Positions 1 through 5,415 of a DNA stretch of 5,415 bases are shown here, in pieces. The notes under the pieces were generated by a model that did not search any database, was not told the DNA's origin, and saw only the letters and a program-made list of their open reading frames with translations. The position numbers were made by a program, and so were the translations under genes. The stretch lies in assembly GCA_028275145.1 (NCBI GenBank), contig JAQCNG010000153.1, positions 1-5,415 on the forward strand, written 5' to 3'. Positions within the stretch are counted from its first letter, which is position 1. The number at the start of each line of letters is the position of its first letter. This DNA is from Halovenus sp. (GTDB lineage: Archaea > Halobacteriota > Halobacteria > Halobacteriales > Haloarculaceae).

Positions 1-50
1 TGTCGGTCTGACGGTGGCGACCGGTTCGACCCGGCCGGGAGTCAGCAGGC

Positions 51-56
51 TTTTGC
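51..56 (+). promoter_or_regulatory. Weak TATA-like element of hpt
   Basis: TTTTGC is the only T-rich stretch in an otherwise GC-rich leader. It is centred about 26 bases before the ATG at 79, the spacing expected if transcription begins at the start codon. The match to the haloarchaeal TATA consensus is poor, so the real promoter could lie further upstream, outside the window. Confidence 0.3.
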
Positions 57-57
57 A

Positions 58-75
58 CCACCTGCAGAAAGGTGG
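58..75. repeat. Perfect 6-bp inverted repeat before hpt
   Basis: CCACCT (58-63) and AGGTGG (70-75) are exact reverse complements separated by GCAGAA. The repeat lies between the TATA-like element and the start codon. It could be an operator for a dimeric regulator, or a hairpin covering the GGTGG before the ATG if the mRNA has a leader. No function is shown, and 6-bp arms can arise by chance. Confidence 0.35.
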
Positions 76-78
76 AGT

Positions 79-648
79 ATGAATCGGCTGAGTGAGTCCC
101 TGCGCGAGACACCCATCATCGAGAAGGAGGGGTACCACTACTTTGTCCACCCCATAAGCGACGGGGTCCCGGAGCTACGCCCGGAGCTACTGCGCGAGAT
201 AACCGTCCGCATCGTCCGAAAGGCCGACCTGACCGACGTGGACAAGATTGTCGCACCCGAGGCGATGGGCATCCACATCGCCACGGCGCTCTCGCTCGCG
301 ACAGACATCCCGCTGGTCGTCGCACGCAAGCGCGAGTACGGCCTGGAGGGTGAGGTCCCCCTCTCGAAGGCCACCGGCTACGAGGAGACCGACCTCTACG
401 TCAACGATGTCCGCGAGGGTGACCGGGTGCTCGTGCTCGACGACGTGCTCTCGACGGGCGGCACCCTCTCGGTGCTGTTGCCCGCCCTCGAGGACATCGG
501 CGCGGAGATTGTCGACACTGTCATCGTCATCAAGAAGGCCGGCAACGGAAACGAACTCGACGAGACCGAGTACGAGCCAAAGACTCTGGTGAACGTCAAG
601 GTGGAGGGGAGCGACCTCGTCATCGTCGACGAGGACGGCGACGGCTGA
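79..648 (+). CDS. hpt: Hypoxanthine/guanine phosphoribosyltransferase-like protein, archaeal Hpt family
   Basis: Type I phosphoribosyltransferase of purine salvage. Family members move the phosphoribosyl group of PRPP onto hypoxanthine or guanine (or adenine in some relatives) in the cytoplasm. The PRPP-binding loop is clear at residues 117-129 ([13 protein letters not shown]), with the acidic pair D121/D122. The family signature [14 protein letters not shown] is at 18-31, and [10 protein letters not shown] at 83-92 fits the flexible loop region. At 189 residues it is full length, and the start MNRLSESL lines up with what I recall of archaeal Hpt proteins, which favours the ATG at 79. GGTGGAG lies 1-8 bases before it, too close for a good Shine-Dalgarno site. 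A TTTTGC 23-28 bases upstream suggests leaderless transcription. Haloarchaeal members are often annotated only as HGPRTase-like, so the family is sure and the base specificity is inferred. The gene converges on mutS and shares no evident pathway with it. Confidence 0.9.
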   Translation: MNRLSESLRETPIIEKEGYHYFVHPISDGVPELRPELLREITVRIVRKADLTDVDKIVAPEAMGIHIATALSLATDIPLVVARKREYGLEGEVPLSKATGYEETDLYVNDVREGDRVLVLDDVLSTGGTLSVLLPALEDIGAEIVDTVIVIKKAGNGNELDETEYEPKTLVNVKVEGSDLVIVDEDGDG

Positions 649-657
649 CTGCTTGAG

Positions 658-674
658 GGAGCCGCGCCCGCTCC
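658..674. terminator. Small hairpin between convergent hpt and mutS
   Basis: GGAGC (658-662) pairs with GCTCC (670-674) around a 7-base loop, within the 45-base gap between the two stop codons. On the plus strand it is followed closely by TTT (676-678), so it could help end hpt transcription. On the minus strand no T-run follows. Haloarchaeal terminators are often just T-rich stretches, so this is a weak call. Confidence 0.3.
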
Positions 675-693
675 GTTTACGCCGAGGAGGATG

Positions 694-3381
694 TCATTCG
701 AGGTCGCGCTGCCACTCCTGGACCCGGCTCATCAGTTCCACCGGCGGTGTCTCGCTCACGTCCAGCGCCGCGAGCGCGTCTAACACCTCCGTTGCCTCCT
801 CGCCGTAGCGCCCGCGGTGCTCGTCGGTGCTGTCACCGCCGCTGCCGTCTGCCGCCGTTGCAGTGCTGTCGGCACCCGCCGCGTCGGCGGCCGGTGCTCC
901 GGTCTCGGCGTCTCCGCTCTCACCGGCGCGGAACTCGCCGCTCCGGAGGTCGAACACGGCCTGCACCGGTTCGCCGCCGCCCCCGCGGGCCTCTATTGCC
1001 TTCTCCTCGCGGAGTCGGTCGAGCACCTCCCGGGAGCGGTCCACCACCGGGTCGGGCACGCCCGCGAGGTCCGCGACGTGGACCCCGTAGCTCCGGTCGG
1101 TCGGTCCCTCTCTGACTGTCCGCAGGAACGTCACGTCACCGTCGCGCTCGTCGGCCGCGACGTGGACGTTCGCCACCCGTTCGAGGTGGTCGGCGAGACC
1201 CGTCAGTTCGTGGTAGTGGGTGGCAAAGAGCGTCTTCGCGCCCACCGTGTTGTGGAGGTACTCGGTGGCGGCCCACGCGATAGAGATGCCGTCGTAGGTG
1301 GCGGTGCCCCGTCCCACCTCGTCGAGAATCACGAGCGAGTCCTCTGTCGCGGAGTGGAGGATGTTCGAGAGCTCCTGCATCTCGACCATGAACGTCGAGC
1401 GCCCCTGTGCGAGTTCGTCGAGTGCGCCGACGCGCGTGTAGATGCCGTCGACGAGTCCGACACGGGCCCGCCGGGCCGGAACGAAACTCCCGACCTGTGC
1501 CAGCAGCGTTATCAGCGCCGCCTGGCGCATGTAGGTGGACTTGCCGCTCATGTTCGGCCCCGTGACGACCAGAAACCGCCGGTCGTCGTCCATCCGGAGG
1601 TCGTTCGGGACGAACTCGGTGGTCTGCTCGACAACCGGGTGACAGCCGGCCTCGATATCGAGCGCGCCGCCCTCGTGGAGTGTCGGGCGCGTCCAGTCGT
1701 TGCGGGCGGCGTGGGCGGCGAGACTCCGCAGTGTGTCGGCTTCGGCGAGCGCTCGGCCGACCGCCCCCAGCAGGTCGGCCCGGTCTGCCACCCGCTCACA
1801 GAGCGCCTCGAACAGTTCGTGTTCGAGTTCGTTGCGCTGTTCCTCCAGGCGGAGCATCTCCCGCTCGCGCTCCTCCAGTTCGGGGATGGTGTAGCGTTCG
1901 CTGTTTTTGAGCGACTTTATCTGCTCGTACTCCGCGGGGACCGCGTCGGTTTCGCTGTTACCGACCTGGATGTAGTAGCCGTCGGTCCTGTTGCGGTCGA
2001 CCGTGAGGTGGGTGATGCCGTGGCGGCGCTTCTCCCGGGCCGGCAGGTCGTCGAGCCACCCCGCGACGGCGTCGTACTCCTCGAGTACCGCATCGAGGTC
2101 GTCGTCGTAGCCGGGGCGGATGAGCCCCCCCTGCGTGACCGTGCCCGGCGGGTCCGCGACGAGCGCCTCGTCGAGGGTCGTGGCGAGGGCCGCGGCGGCC
2201 TCCCGGTCGGGTCGGTCGAGCACCCCGGCGAGTGGTGACTCCGCCAGGCGGGGGGTCTCGGCGACAATCGCCGCGAGCGTCTCGAGCAGGTCGAGTGTCT
2301 CGCTGGCGGCGCGCAGGTCGCGGGCGTCTGCGCTGCCGGAGGCGGCCAGCGAGGCCAGCCGTTCGAGGTCGTAGGCCCCGTCCAGCGTCTCACGCAGGCG
2401 GTCCCGGGCCATCGCCGCCTCGGTGAGCGCCTCGACCGCCGACTGCCGGCGGGTCAGCAGTTCCCGCTCGCGGCGGGGCCGCTGGAGCCACTCGGTCAGC
2501 GTCCGCCGGCCGGCGCTGGTGACCGTATGGTCGAGCGTCGCGAGCAGACTCCCCTCGGAGCCCCCGCTCATCGTCTCTGTGAGCTCCAGATTGCGCTGGG
2601 TGGTCCCGTCGAGGGCGACGTGGTCACCCGCACCGTGCTGTTGCAGGCGGGTCATGCTCGCGAGCACGCCCGCACCCGTCTCCTCGACGTAGGAGAGTAC
2701 CGCGCCGCCGGCCCGGACCGCGGGGTCGCCGATGCCGAGGCTCCCGACAGTCTCCGCGCCGAACTGCTCGCCGAGACGGTGGCGCGCCCGGCCCGGCGCG
2801 AACGCCTCCGCGGTGTGCAGCGTCAGCGTCGCGTCGCTGGCCTGTCGAACCCGGTCCAGCAGCGCGTCGTCGGCCCGGAGCGCCGGGCCCGGGAGCAACT
2901 CGACCGGGTCGAACCGGTAGAGCGCGGTCAGCACGCCCTCGGGGTCGTCGGCCCCGGAGACGTGGAACCGCCCGGTCGTGACGTCCGCGAACGCCAGCCC
3001 GTAGCCGCTCTCGCCGTCGACCAGCGCCGCGAGATACTGTGCGTCGGCGTCACTGGTCTCGAGCAGCGTGCCCGGGGTGACCACCCTCGTCACCTCGCGG
3101 GCGTGGCCGGTACCCGTCTTGTACTGGTCGGCAACGGCCACCCGGTAGCCCCGCTCGACCAGCGCGGTCACGTACGGCGTGAGGTCGTCGACCGGGACGC
3201 CCGCCATCGGGTACGAGGAGCCGTGGGAGGACTTCTGTGAGACCTTCAGGTCGAGTTCCTCGGCGACCGTCTCGGCGTCCTCCGCGAAGAACTCGTAGAA
3301 GTCCCCGCACTGCATCGCCAGCAGGTCCGCGTCGGTCTCGCGTCTGAGGTCGAAAAACTCCCCCACGATGCCGCCTGTCAT
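694..3381 (-). CDS. mutS: DNA mismatch recognition ATPase MutS (bacterial MutS1 type, probably the MutS1b paralogue)
   Basis: Recognises base mismatches and small loops in DNA and acts as an ATP-driven sliding clamp that normally recruits MutL. Numbered from the ATG at 3381 (895 residues), the mismatch-contacting Phe-x-Glu is F28-Y29-E30 in GDFYEFF. Connector, lever and clamp domains follow to about residue 560. The ATPase holds Walker A GPNMSGKST (608-616, K614), Walker B VILDE (D687, E688), the GRGTATYDG signature and H722 in ATHYHEL. After about 800 comes a Gly/Ala/Asp-rich, probably disordered linker, then a conserved helical tail (TPPVELMSRV). Length matches bacterial MutS plus this linker. 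A GTG at 3390 would add three residues, but the TATA-like box at 3405-3411 places the transcript start at the ATG. The N-terminus resembles, from memory, haloarchaeal MutS1b rather than MutS1a. No mutL is adjacent. Halobacterium lacking its MutS/MutL homologues has been reported not to be a mutator, so the cellular role is open. Confidence 0.97.
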   Translation of the reverse strand: MTGGIVGEFFDLRRETDADLLAMQCGDFYEFFAEDAETVAEELDLKVSQKSSHGSSYPMAGVPVDDLTPYVTALVERGYRVAVADQYKTGTGHAREVTRVVTPGTLLETSDADAQYLAALVDGESGYGLAFADVTTGRFHVSGADDPEGVLTALYRFDPVELLPGPALRADDALLDRVRQASDATLTLHTAEAFAPGRARHRLGEQFGAETVGSLGIGDPAVRAGGAVLSYVEETGAGVLASMTRLQQHGAGDHVALDGTTQRNLELTETMSGGSEGSLLATLDHTVTSAGRRTLTEWLQRPRRERELLTRRQSAVEALTEAAMARDRLRETLDGAYDLERLASLAASGSADARDLRAASETLDLLETLAAIVAETPRLAESPLAGVLDRPDREAAAALATTLDEALVADPPGTVTQGGLIRPGYDDDLDAVLEEYDAVAGWLDDLPAREKRRHGITHLTVDRNRTDGYYIQVGNSETDAVPAEYEQIKSLKNSERYTIPELEEREREMLRLEEQRNELEHELFEALCERVADRADLLGAVGRALAEADTLRSLAAHAARNDWTRPTLHEGGALDIEAGCHPVVEQTTEFVPNDLRMDDDRRFLVVTGPNMSGKSTYMRQAALITLLAQVGSFVPARRARVGLVDGIYTRVGALDELAQGRSTFMVEMQELSNILHSATEDSLVILDEVGRGTATYDGISIAWAATEYLHNTVGAKTLFATHYHELTGLADHLERVANVHVAADERDGDVTFLRTVREGPTDRSYGVHVADLAGVPDPVVDRSREVLDRLREEKAIEARGGGGEPVQAVFDLRSGEFRAGESGDAETGAPAADAAGADSTATAADGSGGDSTDEHRGRYGEEATEVLDALAALDVSETPPVELMSRVQEWQRDLE

Positions 3382-3404
3382 ACTCGACACTGGGTGCGTC
3401 CGCG

Positions 3405-3411
3405 ATTAAAA
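3405..3411 (-). promoter_or_regulatory. TATA-like box of mutS
   Basis: Read on the minus strand, TTTTAAT is the only A/T-rich heptamer in this gap. It is centred about 27 bases before the ATG at 3381, which predicts a leaderless mutS transcript beginning at or next to that ATG. The box sits between the upstream gene's stop and mutS, so mutS has its own promoter. Confidence 0.6.
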
Positions 3412-3435
3412 CACTGCGGGTTGGACAGGAGAGCG

Positions 3436-3451
3436 AAAGTCGGGCCGACTC
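3436..3451 (-). terminator. Hairpin with short T-run after the 129-residue gene
   Basis: On the minus strand AGTCG-GCC-CGACT forms a tight 5-bp stem (six with a G-U pair), immediately followed by TTT. It lies about 14 bases after the stop at 3465 and about 25 bases before the mutS TATA-like box. Position and form fit a terminator that separates the two genes, although the T-run is short. Confidence 0.4.
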
Positions 3452-3464
3452 ACCGCGTCGGGGG

Positions 3465-3854
3465 TCACTCCTCCTCGTGCTCCCGGAGCATCCGGTCGAG
3501 TGCCTCGGCGATCTCCTCGTAACTCTGCATCGAGAGCCCGTCGGTCGTGATGAGCACACCCCGGCGGTCCGCGGCGACCCGGAGGAGGTAGCCGTTCTCG
3601 AACGCCCGGACGGTGAACCCGTAGGCCCCGAGTTCGGAGGTCTGGTAGGCGCTGTCTGTGTCCCGGTAGCCGCGCCACTCGTGGCCGACGAACGTGCTCA
3701 GGTCGGCGTCCTGTTCGAGGTCGTCGCGCAGGTACAGCTGGTCGAAGTCTGTCCGCGTGAAGTAGGTCACCGACCGGAGGCTGTCGCCGGTCGCGGTGCG
3801 GGCCGTCGTCACAATCTCGTCGGCCAGTTCCGGGGAGAGCAGTTGCGCGTCCAT
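3465..3854 (-). CDS. Conserved haloarchaeal protein of unknown function (DUF7522-like)
   Basis: A 129-residue acidic soluble protein with no signal peptide, membrane segment, Cys or obvious catalytic motif. From memory it resembles small haloarchaeal proteins filed under DUF7522; I cannot confirm that number. What can be seen: an N-terminal helix (about 7-25), a distinctive block YFTRTDFDQLYLRDDL (31-46), the invariant-looking FVGHEWRG (55-62), two or three alternating strands (about 78-104, including GFTVRAFENGYLLRVAADRR and GVLITTD), and a C-terminal amphipathic helix (111-126) ending in HEEE. This helix-strand-helix pattern would suit a small sensor or partner domain, but that is a guess. 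The ATG at 3854 is supported by a TATA-like CATAAG about 25 bases upstream, giving a leaderless mRNA. It lies 83 bases upstream of mutS and 77 bases downstream of the lycopene cyclase, each with its own promoter signals. No function is assigned. Confidence 0.85.
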   Translation of the reverse strand: MDAQLLSPELADEIVTTARTATGDSLRSVTYFTRTDFDQLYLRDDLEQDADLSTFVGHEWRGYRDTDSAYQTSELGAYGFTVRAFENGYLLRVAADRRGVLITTDGLSMQSYEEIAEALDRMLREHEEE

Positions 3855-3874
3855 ACCGACCGCACTCGGCCTGG

Positions 3875-3882
3875 CCTTATGA
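3875..3882 (-). promoter_or_regulatory. TATA-like box of the 129-residue gene
   Basis: Minus-strand TTCATAAG is centred about 25 bases before the ATG at 3854, the spacing for a leaderless transcript. No Shine-Dalgarno sequence is present in the bases just before the ATG (GAGTGCGGT), which agrees with that reading. Confidence 0.5.
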
Positions 3883-3895
3883 ATACAGGTGGTCT

Positions 3896-3917
3896 CACGC
3901 CCGTTGCTGCGGGCGTG
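3896..3917. terminator. Strong 8-bp hairpin between lycopene cyclase and the 129-residue gene
   Basis: CACGCCCG (3896-3903) and CGGGCGTG (3910-3917) are perfect reverse complements around a 6-base loop (TTGCTG). This is the most stable short hairpin I found in the gaps. It lies 14 bases past the crtY stop and about 14 bases upstream of the next gene's TATA-like box. The simplest reading is a transcript-end hairpin for crtY. An operator, or part of a dispersed repeat, is possible because no T-run follows. Confidence 0.45.
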
Positions 3918-3931
3918 GTGGCGTTGGGGTG

Positions 3932-4735
3932 TCAGCCCATCTCACCCGTCTGACTCTCGCCTGCGGTCGACAGTTCGTCCGGGACGAGCGCCCAGAGTCG
4001 CCCGGTTCTGTCGTTCCAGTCGAGCACCCACTCCCAGAGAACGAGTCCGGTCGAGGCCATCAGCCCCGCGGCGAGGAAAAACAGCATCTCCTCGACGGGC
4101 AGGCCGAGGAGCGTGACACCGGTCGTGAGTTCGGTCGAGATTGTCCAGGTGCCGAGTTGGATGGCGGTCCAGTCGGCGACCCAGAGGTAGGTTGCGGGAA
4201 CAACCGCCGCCTCCAGCCACAGCCAGGGTCGCCTGGCGAGGTATCCGCCGCCGACCCCCCACTGGAGCGCGACCACCGGGCCGGTCCAGGCCAGGAGTCC
4301 GCCGAGATAGAGTCCGCTATCGGTCAGGGCGACTACCCCTAGGCCGCCGACAGACAGGGCCACACCCGCGACGATGCCGGCGAGTCGTGGCTCGGGCGCG
4401 AAGTCACCGGCCTCGAAGGTCGGGTCGAACCCGCGCCAGTGGAGGTACAGCCCCACCAGCAGCGTCTGAATGGCGAAGAACATGTACTCGCCCAGCGGGA
4501 TATCGAGCGCCCGGACCAGCACCGCATCCTCGCCGTACCACCAGACCCCCTCGCGTATCATGTGGCTCCCCCACGGCGTGGTGTACGCGAACGCGACGGC
4601 GACGAGAATCACCAGCCCCGCCGTCGCCCGGCGGCGTCTGATCTGGTCGTATCCCGGCGCCAGATACCACAGCGCAGCCAGCACCGGCAGTGTGAACACC
4701 AGGTGAAACTGGAGGTAGGTGAGCGAGAGTTCCAT
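3932..4735 (-). CDS. crtY: Lycopene beta-cyclase, fused CrtYc/CrtYd type
   Basis: Membrane enzyme that cyclises the ends of lycopene to give beta-carotene, precursor of retinal for haloarchaeal rhodopsins. It diverts lycopene from bacterioruberin synthesis. From the ATG at 4735 it is 267 residues with about seven membrane helices (near 4-24, 38-51, 79-98, 117-137, 141-160, 171-188, 206-236), the size of the fused two-domain cyclase. The two homologous halves carry paired motifs: TTPWGSHMIREGVWWYG (52-68) then PLGEYMFF (80-87) in the first, and DWTAIQLGTW (188-197) then PVEEMLFF (213-220) in the second. The first half has Gly where I expect Asp after PW and Glu in PxEE. A longer reading frame begins with TTG at 4816, but its extra 27 codons run through the TATA-like box, so the ATG opening MELSLTYLQFHLVF is preferred. 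The tail is short and acidic. No brp/blh or rhodopsin gene is adjacent in the window. Confidence 0.9.
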   Translation of the reverse strand: MELSLTYLQFHLVFTLPVLAALWYLAPGYDQIRRRRATAGLVILVAVAFAYTTPWGSHMIREGVWWYGEDAVLVRALDIPLGEYMFFAIQTLLVGLYLHWRGFDPTFEAGDFAPEPRLAGIVAGVALSVGGLGVVALTDSGLYLGGLLAWTGPVVALQWGVGGGYLARRPWLWLEAAVVPATYLWVADWTAIQLGTWTISTELTTGVTLLGLPVEEMLFFLAAGLMASTGLVLWEWVLDWNDRTGRLWALVPDELSTAGESQTGEMG

Positions 4736-4768
4736 ATCTGTGCGTCTGTCGGAGAAACGAGCGGCACT

Positions 4769-4776
4769 GTAATAAA
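4769..4776 (-). promoter_or_regulatory. TATA box of crtY
   Basis: Minus-strand TTTATTAC is the best TATA-box match in the window. It is centred about 38 bases before the ATG at 4735, so transcription should begin near 4747, leaving a leader of roughly a dozen bases without a Shine-Dalgarno sequence. It rules against the upstream TTG start at 4816. Confidence 0.65.
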
Positions 4777-4823
4777 CAATGGCGGTTCCCGTCGGCCGCT
4801 GGGAATCGAACAGCAACGCTCCA

Positions 4824-4838
4824 GCCCTGACCCAGGGC
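4824..4838. terminator. Hairpin in the gap downstream of the MscS gene
   Basis: GCCCTG (4824-4829) and CAGGGC (4833-4838) are exact reverse complements with a 3-base loop. The hairpin lies about 77 bases past the mscS-type stop codon and upstream of the crtY TATA box, so it could end the channel gene's transcript. No T-run follows on the minus strand, which weakens the call. Confidence 0.3.
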
Positions 4839-4885
4839 GGTGACCGTGTCCGGTGTCGTCGTCTCGGAGGCGGACGCGGGCCAGG

Positions 4886-4914
4886 AGACGGCGTCGGGCC
4901 GGCAGACGGCGTCG
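4886..4914. repeat. Two direct copies of an 11-bp repeat next to the MscS stop codon
   Basis: AGACGGCGTCG occurs at 4886-4896 and again at 4904-4914, the second copy touching the stop codon at 4915. Start-to-start spacing is 18 bases. Each copy holds GACGGCGTC, nearly its own reverse complement, so the copies can also pair imperfectly with one another. The rest of the 179-base gap (4736-4914) holds the crtY promoter and a hairpin but no gene that I can see. Confidence 0.5.
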
Positions 4915-5415
4915 TCAGTTGTCGGGGGGTTCGACGACCGGTTCGACAGCCTCGACCTCGATACCGCCGGTCAGTTCGGTGTAGGAGTACGGCATCCCGA
5001 TGTCCTCGGCGTCGAAGCGCTGTTTGACGTTCTCCACGAGTTCGTGTTTGACGCCGCCGGCACTCGTCTCCGCGGGGTCGATGTACACCCGGGCGTTCAG
5101 GACCACCGCAGAGTCACCAAGCGCGGTGACCGGGGCAGAGGGTCCCGGGTCGTCGAGGACACCCTCGATCTCGGCTGCCTCGGCGAGAATGGCCGACCGG
5201 GCGTCCTCGATGCTCGCGCCGTACTCGATGCCGAAATCGAAGGTGACCCGCCGTGTCTCGTTTGCGACCGGATTGGTGACGGCATTGTTCGCCAGTTCGC
5301 CGTTCGGCACCGTGACGAGTTCGTTGTCGAAGGTGTCGAGTTTCGTCACGCGGAGGTTGATGTCGCGGACGATACCGCTGTTGCCCTCCCACTCGATGTA
5401 GTCGCCGATACCGAA
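4915..5415 (-). CDS. MscS-family mechanosensitive ion channel, C-terminal part (5' end outside window)
   Basis: Membrane channel that opens under tension and releases solutes during osmotic downshock. Only the last 166 codons are present. The reading frame is open to the right edge, and the GTG at 5349 lies inside the domain, so it is not the start. The visible part begins in the cytoplasmic beta domain with the family pattern FGIGDYIEWEGNSGIV, then DINLRVTKLDTFDNELVTVPNGEL and NNAVTN. An alpha/beta vestibule domain follows (VTFDFGIEYGASIEDARSAI, then ALGDSAVVLNARVYI), and the protein ends shortly after in an acidic Pro-rich tail (VEPVVEPPDN). The pore helices and any sensor domain lie beyond 5415. 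Haloarchaea often carry several MscS paralogues, and which one this is cannot be told from this part. Confidence 0.92.
   Translation of the reverse strand, partial: FGIGDYIEWEGNSGIVRDINLRVTKLDTFDNELVTVPNGELANNAVTNPVANETRRVTFDFGIEYGASIEDARSAILAEAAEIEGVLDDPGPSAPVTALGDSAVVLNARVYIDPAETSAGGVKHELVENVKQRFDAEDIGMPYSYTELTGGIEVEAVEPVVEPPDN

Noticed and set aside
11..44. A tRNA-like GGTTCGACC string (23-31), suggesting a tRNA 3' end before hpt
   Set aside because: The flanking bases do not form the five-pair T stem, and no matching acceptor strand or other arms are visible.
817..2238. A 473-codon open frame on the plus strand, opposite mutS
   Set aside because: It is antisense to an unmistakable mutS. 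High-GC haloarchaeal genes routinely leave long stop-free frames on the other strand; its translation has no recognisable domain and is rich in Arg, Val and Gly, unlike the acidic proteins of this genome.
2527..3240. A 237-codon plus-strand frame opposite the mutS N-terminal half
   Set aside because: It is another antisense shadow of mutS in the same GC-driven pattern, with Arg-rich composition and no promoter.
3929..4342. Plus-strand frames opposite the lycopene cyclase
   Set aside because: They lie antisense to a well-supported membrane protein gene. Their translations are low-complexity Arg, Pro and Gly, with no start signals.
4798..4814. A minus-strand GTTCGATTCCC, resembling a tRNA T loop, flanked by GCTG/CAGC
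   Set aside because: Only four pairs form, with a 9-base loop rather than the tRNA geometry, and no other tRNA arms are nearby. It is probably a coincidence in a gap, and there is no integrase to suggest an attachment site.
3465..4816. A single minus-strand operon from the MscS gene through mutS
   Set aside because: The gaps are 77-179 bases, the three complete genes have their own TATA-like boxes and hairpins separate them, so independent transcripts are more likely, although readthrough cannot be excluded.
5347..5349. GTG as the start of a 144-residue MscS fragment
   Set aside because: The frame continues upstream to the window edge and encodes the conserved GDYIEWEGNSGIV motif, so this GTG is an internal Val codon.

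Overview
This is an ordinary-looking stretch of haloarchaeal main chromosome. The signs are very high GC with strong G/C preference at third codon positions, acidic proteins rich in Asp and Glu, archaeal TATA-like boxes about 25 bases before start codons with no Shine-Dalgarno sequence (leaderless transcripts), and gene families typical of Halobacteria. I see no insertion sequence, CRISPR array, tRNA or rRNA, prophage or toxin module, and no clear case for a new multi-gene system.

Layout from left to right. A purine phosphoribosyltransferase-like gene of the archaeal Hpt family (79-648, +) converges, across 45 bases, on a full-length bacterial-type mutS (694-3381, -). Upstream of mutS on the same strand are a 129-residue conserved haloarchaeal protein of unknown function (3465-3854, -), a seven-helix lycopene cyclase of the fused CrtYc/CrtYd type (3932-4735, -), and the C-terminal part of an MscS-type mechanosensitive channel that runs off the right edge (4915 to beyond 5415, -). 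The four minus-strand genes face the same way, but the gaps are 75-180 bases. The three whole ones each have a recognisable TATA-like box, and most gaps hold a short hairpin, so they look like separate transcription units rather than one operon.

Functionally the genes are a mixture of housekeeping and lifestyle functions: purine salvage, mismatch recognition without a neighbouring mutL, conversion of lycopene to beta-carotene (the retinal precursor used by rhodopsins), and osmotic protection. No retinal-forming Brp/Blh gene or rhodopsin gene lies inside the window.

The most useful points are two start-site corrections (mutS to the ATG at 3381, crtY to the ATG at 4735), a clamp-binding-like peptide in the MutS tail at the place where bacterial MutS carries its beta-clamp motif, unequal conservation of the two lycopene cyclase half-repeats, and several perfect inverted or direct repeats in the gaps.
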